From Takakia lepidozioides (Eukaryota > Streptophyta > Takakiopsida > Takakiales > Takakiaceae): a stretch of 64,000 nucleotides of DNA. The number at the start of each line of letters is the position of its first letter. Positions within the stretch are counted from its first letter, which is position 1. The translations under genes and the position numbers were made by a program. Positions 58,114-64,000 of the stretch are shown here, one piece after another. The notes beneath the pieces were generated by a model, which did not search any database, was not told the DNA's origin, and was given only the letters and a program-made list of their open reading frames with translations. The stretch lies in NCBI GenBank assembly GCA_030704615.1, contig CM060734.1, forward strand, positions 1,240,001 to 1,304,000. Direction: 5' to 3'.

Positions 58114-59645
58114 ATGCATACGAGCCTAGACCTAATCCTCTTGCGGTGTGGTGATATCCACCCTAACCCGGGCCCGACCACCATTACTGAAATTATCAGA
58201 AATCTATCAGCAGATGAACAAGAGAGATATGCCCTATACTTTCAACCAAACACCATCTCTCTTATACATAGCTATCGTCATATACTCGACCACTTCACCC
58301 CTTTCCTCCCAAACTGCCAAAACCCCGACAGCACACCCCCACACCATATTACAACCTTTGGGCTACCCCCCAACTGCTACCCAGCACTCACTACAACTTT
58401 ATTTAAACTCAAGACTTTCTCCGCCTCACAGCTCATTTTCTCCCTTATCGTTACCATCTCCCCTCTCCCAGAGACATGTAATGGATACTTTAACTCTCAC
58501 TCGACCTCTAAAATCCGCTCTCTCCTACACCAACTACACATACTGCCCCCGCTCCCCAACCAATACATGGCCCCCCCTCACTACTTAGCCGAGATCCACA
58601 CCTCCCTCAAACTATGCCTTTCACACCGCTCCGTGCCCTATAAACCCACTAGGGGCGGTGTTGCATTGGGTATCCTCCACACACACCACTCTCCCAGCAC
58701 CAGTACCAAAATCACAGTCCCTATCCCCATCCGATCACATCTACAAATTATCCAACTACACCCACCAGCATTATGTCCCATCACCCTCATACACTTATAT
58801 ATATGCCATCTCATGCCGACGACCTCCCCCTCATACCAGAAATAATACACACTATCTCCCACGCAGTCACCCATCCAGATCACCAACACCATCATGTCAT
58901 CCTAGCAGGTGACTTTAACAGAGACATTGCACTATTAGGCCACTCATACAATGGCACTCACAAACCCCCCTCGGCTCCTGACCACGAATGGACCAAATTC
59001 ATCCAGCTTCTAAAGCTTAAATATATATCCGCCGATTACCACTACTCCCGACAAGGGGGTCTTCACTATCCCTCCCTAAGCCTACTCGGCGGTTTCTACC
59101 TCAGATCTAGTAATGAAATCCCCACATACCTCCACAGTCACGTTCATATCAATAGCCTATGCAACTCCGATCATTGCCCGATCTCTATCTCTCTCCCCCC
59201 ATCTCTTGTCCCATTCCGACCCATTCCAGATGTACATACCCCACCCCTTCAACTCAGAATTCTCTCACCCATCCCACAAAACAATCTTAGGACCTTCCAA
59301 GAACACTTCCACGCCGCATCCTCTACCTTCATACACAAAAACTCCATTATTCTCTCCGACACTAATATACTCTTATCTCCCGAGGCAACATGGACCGTGG
59401 CCGAGATTACTCTCTCATCTACGATGCTAGAAATGACTAAATGTGTCTTAGCCACATGCTCAGCGCCCCCCGACCTCCCACAAACCGATCGCTCAAAGCA
59501 AAACGGAGGATACCTCACAAGGACCCAGAAACGGGCATGGTCATCCCACCTCTTGATATCTACCATACCATACAACGGGCTCTTGCCGTCATACCCCATT
59601 CCCCATCCCCATCATATAACAACTGGAGAATTGACCCCCGCATAA
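58114..59645 (+). pseudogene. LINE-B ORF2 N-terminal region: 2A-like motif and APE endonuclease
   Basis: Frame 58114-58845 opens MHTSLDLILLRCGDIHPNPGP. The last eight residues resemble the 2A peptide signature D-[V/I]-E-x-N-P-G-P, with His in place of Glu, a wording common near the start of LINE ORF2 proteins. After a frameshift at about 58800 the frame 58773-59645 contains the C-terminal half of the endonuclease (AGDFN, then SDH about 85 residues later). Its product would nick target DNA. The frame is lost again after about 59640. Confidence 0.75.
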
Positions 59646-60137
59646 CCTGTTTAAATAACTTAGACGTATGCCAACCACTCCTACCTCCATCTGCGGACAC
59701 TACCTCTCTCCCCCAATGGCTTGCCTCACTATCCAAAATTGGTCGCAACGCAAAAAAAAACCGCATACCTTATCACAAAAGAAAAAGCCACTGCCAATCA
59801 CAAAAAAATCGTCGTCTCCTTTGGCAAACTATTACATGAACGAGCCCACAAAGCCATCTTCAACCCTGCGATTAACCCTCCCATTGACTGCCTTAAACAT
59901 AGACTAGGCCACCTGTTAACCAAACCAGCTGACATTCGGGATGAAATCTGGTCGCAGGCATCGTCCTCCTACACACCCACAGTCTCTAACTGTCTACACC
60001 CAAGACAGTACGCACCCACTTGCTTATGCAAAGTCAAGCACTATCCTTGGCACGATCTTGACGGCTTCTCCCTAGAAAAACGAGACCCCCCCCTCCCCCC
60101 ACAGACCGCATATTGAACCTCTTCACAAAAGCCATAT

Positions 60138-60899
60138 ATGACTCTTGTCTCAAAAACCTATCCAAAGCCAAGGCGCCTGGCCCGGACCTCATACACAATG
60201 CCATACTCCAAGTACTCCCTCTTTAAATTCTTCCAACTCTGCTACCAGCTCCATCGTATACCACACTCCTGGAAGCATAGCCGGACAATTCTACTATTCA
60301 AAAAAGGTGACCCCACGGACCTCAGTAACTACAGGCCTATCGCACTAGCAAACACTATATACAAACTATTCACTAGTACTCTGACAACAATGCTATCTAC
60401 CTATGGGGAACAACAGTGGATCCTCAGTGACCCACAAGAGGGTTTTCGCGCCACGCGAAGCACCACCAGACAAATACAATATGTCATATCGGCCCTAGAG
60501 AACGCAAAACTTACCAAACAAGACATATATCTCCTCTGTATCGACTTCAAAAATGGCTTTGGCTTCCTAGACCATCCCCGCCTGCTCGCCATCATGACAG
60601 ATCTAGGATACCCTACAGATGTTATTCAACTCATTGGTAACATCTACACCAACAGCACCACAGAATACGCTGGTTCTTACTACAGCTCCACTCCTCCTAT
60701 CCCCATACTCCGGGGAACAATTCAAGGAGACACTTTGAGCCCCTACCTATTCATCATATTTCTTGAACCCCTGCTCAGATGGCTCGCCCGTGGTAACCTA
60801 GGATACCAATACAAAACCTCTTCTAATAAAATCACCGCTGCAGCCTATGCAGACGATCTTGCCATACTAACACACAAACCCCAACATCTTAACCGTTAA
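60138..60899 (+). pseudogene. LINE-B reverse transcriptase
   Basis: A continuous 250-codon frame carries the RT core: FKKGDPTDLSNYRPIALANT (motif 2), QEGFRATRSTTRQI, LCIDFKNGFGFLDH (motif A with catalytic Asp), RGTIQGDTLSPYLFIIF (motif B) and AAYADDLAIL (motif C, YADD). Just upstream in another frame is AKAPGPDLIHN (about 60170), the start of the RT domain. Catalytic residues are present, but flanking stops make the whole ORF non-functional. Confidence 0.85.
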
Positions 60900-61614
60900 G
60901 TTGACAAATTATCTCGCTTTAACCAGTGGTCTGGCATGGAGCTCAGCCTCCACAAATGTGCAGTCACCGCCGCCACACATTGTAGTAAACTCACAAAATC
61001 CACGATAGCCTCCCACTGCAAACTTCACATACATTATCAACAAAAAACCTTCCCCTTCTTAGGCCAGACGAGCCATACACCTACCTGGGCATCCAACTGG
61101 TCCCCTCACTCACATGGAAGGTACAGAAATCCACAACACTCTCTAAACTAACCAACAAAATCTTGGCCCTCCTCAAAGCCGGTTTCCATTCGCCCCAAAC
61201 TAGCTATCATCCAAACAGTCCTCAAACCCCCAAGTTCAATACGCCTTTCATGCAGCCCCCTTCTCCCTACCCGACATCAAACATATTGATAAAAATATTG
61301 TTCAGCTCACCAAACGCATATGTGGCCTACCCAGTAGCACCCCAAATGCTCTTACTCAGCTTCCACAGGACAGTTATGGCATAGGATCTAGTCCCCTTAT
61401 CATCTCATACGCCCGTACCCTCGGCTCACAACTACAATAAGCCCTAAATGACCCCGGTCTCTTAGGGCTCATCTTCAGAGGTCTCCTTAAACACCTGGCA
61501 GATAAATACAATGGACTGTACTCCCTTCCCACCCTTCACCCCCAATCCTGCCTTCACTCCCCAGTCGCCCGCACACTGCGTATAGCAAAGTTGGTTAGGT
61601 TCAATGGCGGCTAA

Positions 61615-62641
61615 TGCTGTTACCCCGGGGGGAAGTTGTAGAAGGGGGTGTTGTTGGTCAGGTGGCCTTTGTTATGTGAGAATGAGGATAGTGGCGGAGG
61701 AGGGGGAGGAACGGGCAGCAAGGCGTGCCCCTTGGAGGGCCGCATGTGTGAGAGGTCCAGGTGGCTGGTGGGCAAGGCCATGGCCTGACCACGTGTGCTG
61801 AGTCGCGGAGCCAAGAGCCCCAAAGACACAGTTCCTGGGGTATGGGTGGACTTGAGTAATAGAGTGGGTAATCTGAAATGAGGCGATAAATTTTTTGAGG
61901 ATGTCCGCCGGAACGAGGCTATGGACATAGGCTTGAGCAAGTTTGTCGAGGGTACGGGGTTTTTTAGTGGGGGTGTTGCGTGTGTATCTGTCAACTAGCC
62001 AGCAAACTTCAGTGGCGAAGTCTTGCCTAGGGGGTTGTAGCTGGCTAGTGTGGATGGTGCAGGCAGTATATCGCTCCTAGAGCGATCCTCATATGAGGGA
62101 TTGACCCGACAAAGTGTCCATTGAGTGTGTATATGTTAGTTACGGAGCGGCTGGGACAGATGACGGGGTGTGTTTGGTCAATGTCTTTGTCAAGGTTACA
62201 TTCCGAAATTGTTATACGAATTTTTGGGGCGATAAGTGGGGTGTGGATGTATCGGGCGTCCCTAGATTGGGTTTGGGAGACATGGTGTTTGTGGGGGTGT
62301 GTTAGGTATTTGGTGTTAGTTGATTTGTGAAAGTTGGTGAGGAGTTTGCGGTTGTGGGCAAGGTCACAGTCTTCATGGTTCCCGAAGAGGTCTTCTTCTA
62401 TTTGCCATGTGTTGTCTTCAATAGGGAAGTCAGCCCATTTACATAGATAGTATGTATCGACACATGTGGCGCCAAAGGCGTCTAGAGAGGTTTGGGTTTT
62501 AATGCCATGGATAGCCTCTATAACGAAGGCCTCTGGGTGGTTTGGTTTTGTTGGGTGGGGGTTGAGCGCTTGAGCGGTAGGAGTTGGGGAGATGGGGGGG
62601 TAGGTTGGTGTTGACTAGGTGTTGAGAGTGGAGAGGGAAAG

Positions 62642-62681
<40 letters not shown>

Positions 62682-63118
62682 TCATGGGTGTTATGGGAGG
62701 CTATGAGTCGTTGGAGTATTGAGGTAGTTGGTGCTGTTCTGAATTCCGGGAGGAGGTCTTGTTGGTTGTGAGGGAAGAGTGAGCATAGTAAGTCGCATGT
62801 ACAAGAGGCCGTTGGGTGGCAGAATAGGGAGCGGAGGTGTAACAGATATTTGCATGTTTTGATGGTGGTCCGGGAATGTTTCAGGGTAAACTGGCTGGGG
62901 GTTAAGAGCCTCACACCCGTGGCAGTGGTAAGTTGGGTGAGGCTAGAGATATTACGTGCTTTGAAGTATGCCAGAATGGGTTTTTTTTGCCATGGATGAG
63001 AGTTTTCAAATTGTGCAAGGAATGGGCTGTGAAGCCATGCACGTTCAAGTGGTGAAATGGTGTTGGGGTAGCCTGGTAAGTCGGTTCACAAAGAACCCAC
63101 TCTGACATTATTTCTGCT
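61615..63118 (-). pseudogene. LINE-B segment between RT and RNase H, in inverted orientation
   Basis: On the minus strand the segment encodes SPLERAWLHSPFLAQFENSH (about 63055), TLKHSRTTIKTCKYLLHLR (about 62880) and a Pro-rich stretch from a 35-base C run. Reversed, it links the end of the RT part (LRIAKLVRFNGG, up to about 61610) with the start of the RNase H part (HNSPHTLLPPDFSTRLK, from 63122). The breakpoints are sharp on both sides. Confidence 0.7.
62645..62679 (+). repeat. Homopolymer of 35 G (35 C on the LINE-B sense strand)
   Basis: An uninterrupted run of G. It lies in the inverted LINE-B segment, where it encodes polyproline on the sense strand. Such runs often vary in length between sequencing reads. 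Confidence 0.97.
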
Positions 63119-63121
63119 TGT

Positions 63122-63890
63122 CCATAATAGTCCCCACACCCTCCTACCCCCGGACTTCTCCACACGCCTTAAACATCTTCTATCTGATACTCATGGCATG
63201 TTACTCACCACCTATACACTCCCATCGGGACAATGTTTCCCCACCAAATCACCGTATAAGCAAAAAATTAACACAATATGGGACAAGATCCCACCCCGCA
63301 CCCTCACCCCCCCCAATGTAACCCCTCATGATGCCCCGCCGGTCTACCTGGGGCCTACCTCCCCCAAATACCCCCCACTCCACTCACACGATACAGATGG
63401 CTCCCAGTCTGGCTCCCTTGCCGGATATGGCGTTTATTATGCCGCCACCAACAAAAGGACGGCCCATCGGCTCCCTCGACCCGCCACCATTCTCCGGGCC
63501 GAGCTTATGGCCATTTTTGAAGCCCTATCACAATTAGCCCTATTCCTGCCACCGTACTACATTTTTGCGGATAGCCTCAATTCACTTTTTATCCTTCGTA
63601 ATCACTTGGCCTGCCCCTTCTCCTACCACCACCACACCGATTGTAACCTTATCTCTGCTATTATCAAACTAGCAATTGCCATCGATAAACCCATCCACTT
63701 TCTCAAAGTACGATCACATACTGGTATTATTGGCAACGAGGAGGCAGACCTCCTCGCCCAGCTGGGGGCCTCTAAACCCCCAGTTGAACCATCGACCTAC
63801 CCCATCCACGTCGCTCATGCACACCCTTTTTGGATGGTCTACCCAGTACCTGACCCTCCATCACCCCCGTCCAATCCGAAACCTCCTTAA
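63122..63890 (+). pseudogene. LINE-B RNase H domain
   Basis: A frame of about 250 codons gives a complete RNase H1-like domain: HDTDGSQSG (first Asp, about 63390), LRAELMAIFEAL (Glu, about 63500), YIFADSLNSLFIL (Asp, about 63565) and KVRSHTGIIGNEEADLLAQ (His, then the last acidic residue, about 63705). It degrades the RNA strand during reverse transcription. The frame ends at 63890, and LINE-B sequence continues to the window edge in another frame. Confidence 0.85.
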
Positions 63891-64000
63891 AACCCTCACT
63901 AAAGAAGCCAACAAACAAGTCTCAGCCTCTCTCAGCCATACCAAACTACATATCCAAAAATGGACCATTTCCAATGTCCTGCACCATAAACTATCAAACC

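Larger units (their letters stand above)
57948..64000 (+). mobile_element. LINE-B, long C-rich non-LTR retrotransposon (endonuclease, RT, RNase H), internally rearranged
   Basis: The element continues to the right window edge. ORF2 begins near 58114 with a CGDIHPNPGP motif, followed by an APE endonuclease (LAGDFNRDIALLG at about 58902, NSDHCPISISL at about 59163), RT (about 60138-60900) and an RNase H domain (about 63390-63780). About ten frameshifts or stops break the frame. A 1.5-kb segment (about 61615-63118) is inverted. Base skew (C far above G on the plus strand) flips within that segment, which supports the inversion. Confidence 0.88.

Overview
This is nuclear DNA from a streptophyte (a land plant or a close charophyte relative) with a large, transposon-rich genome. 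Two gene fragments point to the plant lineage: the 3' exons of a plastid-type K+ efflux antiporter (KEA1/2 type) and a C2H2 regulator with the plant-only QALGGH finger and a C-terminal EAR-like motif. A plant-type FkbM-like methyltransferase agrees. Long introns, GT-AG splicing and the absence of operons confirm a eukaryote. The exact lineage cannot be fixed from the sequence alone.

Layout. 1-9.2 kb: seven 3'-terminal exons of the KEA gene. Their introns are loaded with copies of one APE-type LINE family (LINE-A), including a nearly complete but broken copy at about 3.15-6.78 kb. 9.2-31.8 kb: a nested transposon complex. A multi-exon gene for a permuted (beta-class) DNA amino-methyltransferase (MTase 1) is split at 17645 by a 13-kb insertion (17646-30618) that has imperfect terminal inverted repeats and an 8-9 bp target duplication (ATTGAGAC C/A). 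The insertion carries a Mutator-like (MULE) transposase with a SWIM-type C terminus on the minus strand, a 2.2-kb tandem array of about 20 long palindromes, and a second, paralogous methyltransferase gene (MTase 2) on the plus strand. MTase 1 has its own, different palindrome family in the equivalent intron and in two later introns. 31.8-33.6 kb: degenerate repeat DNA. 33.6-37 kb: a single-exon FkbM-like membrane methyltransferase gene. 37-43.2 kb: unassigned and repeat-like DNA, an LTR-like segment and a 490-bp inverted-repeat element. 43.6-47.2 kb: another degenerate MULE whose catalytic half and SWIM half lie in opposite orientation, with a third palindrome family (TTCGGCGCCGAA) on both sides of the inverted half. 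50-52.4 kb: the C2H2 zinc-finger gene (minus strand). 55.5-64 kb: a remnant of an L1-like endonuclease and a long, C-rich LINE (LINE-B) with endonuclease, reverse transcriptase and RNase H. LINE-B is interrupted by a 0.67-kb inverted-repeat element and contains an internally inverted 1.5-kb segment.

The most interesting content is the transposon type that pairs a MULE transposase with a bacterial-like DNA amino-methyltransferase and carries family-specific arrays of long palindromes in a fixed intron position. The two gene copies are broken by stops and frameshifts here, so this window shows fossils. The shared architecture of two independent copies still argues that the arrangement once worked as a unit.
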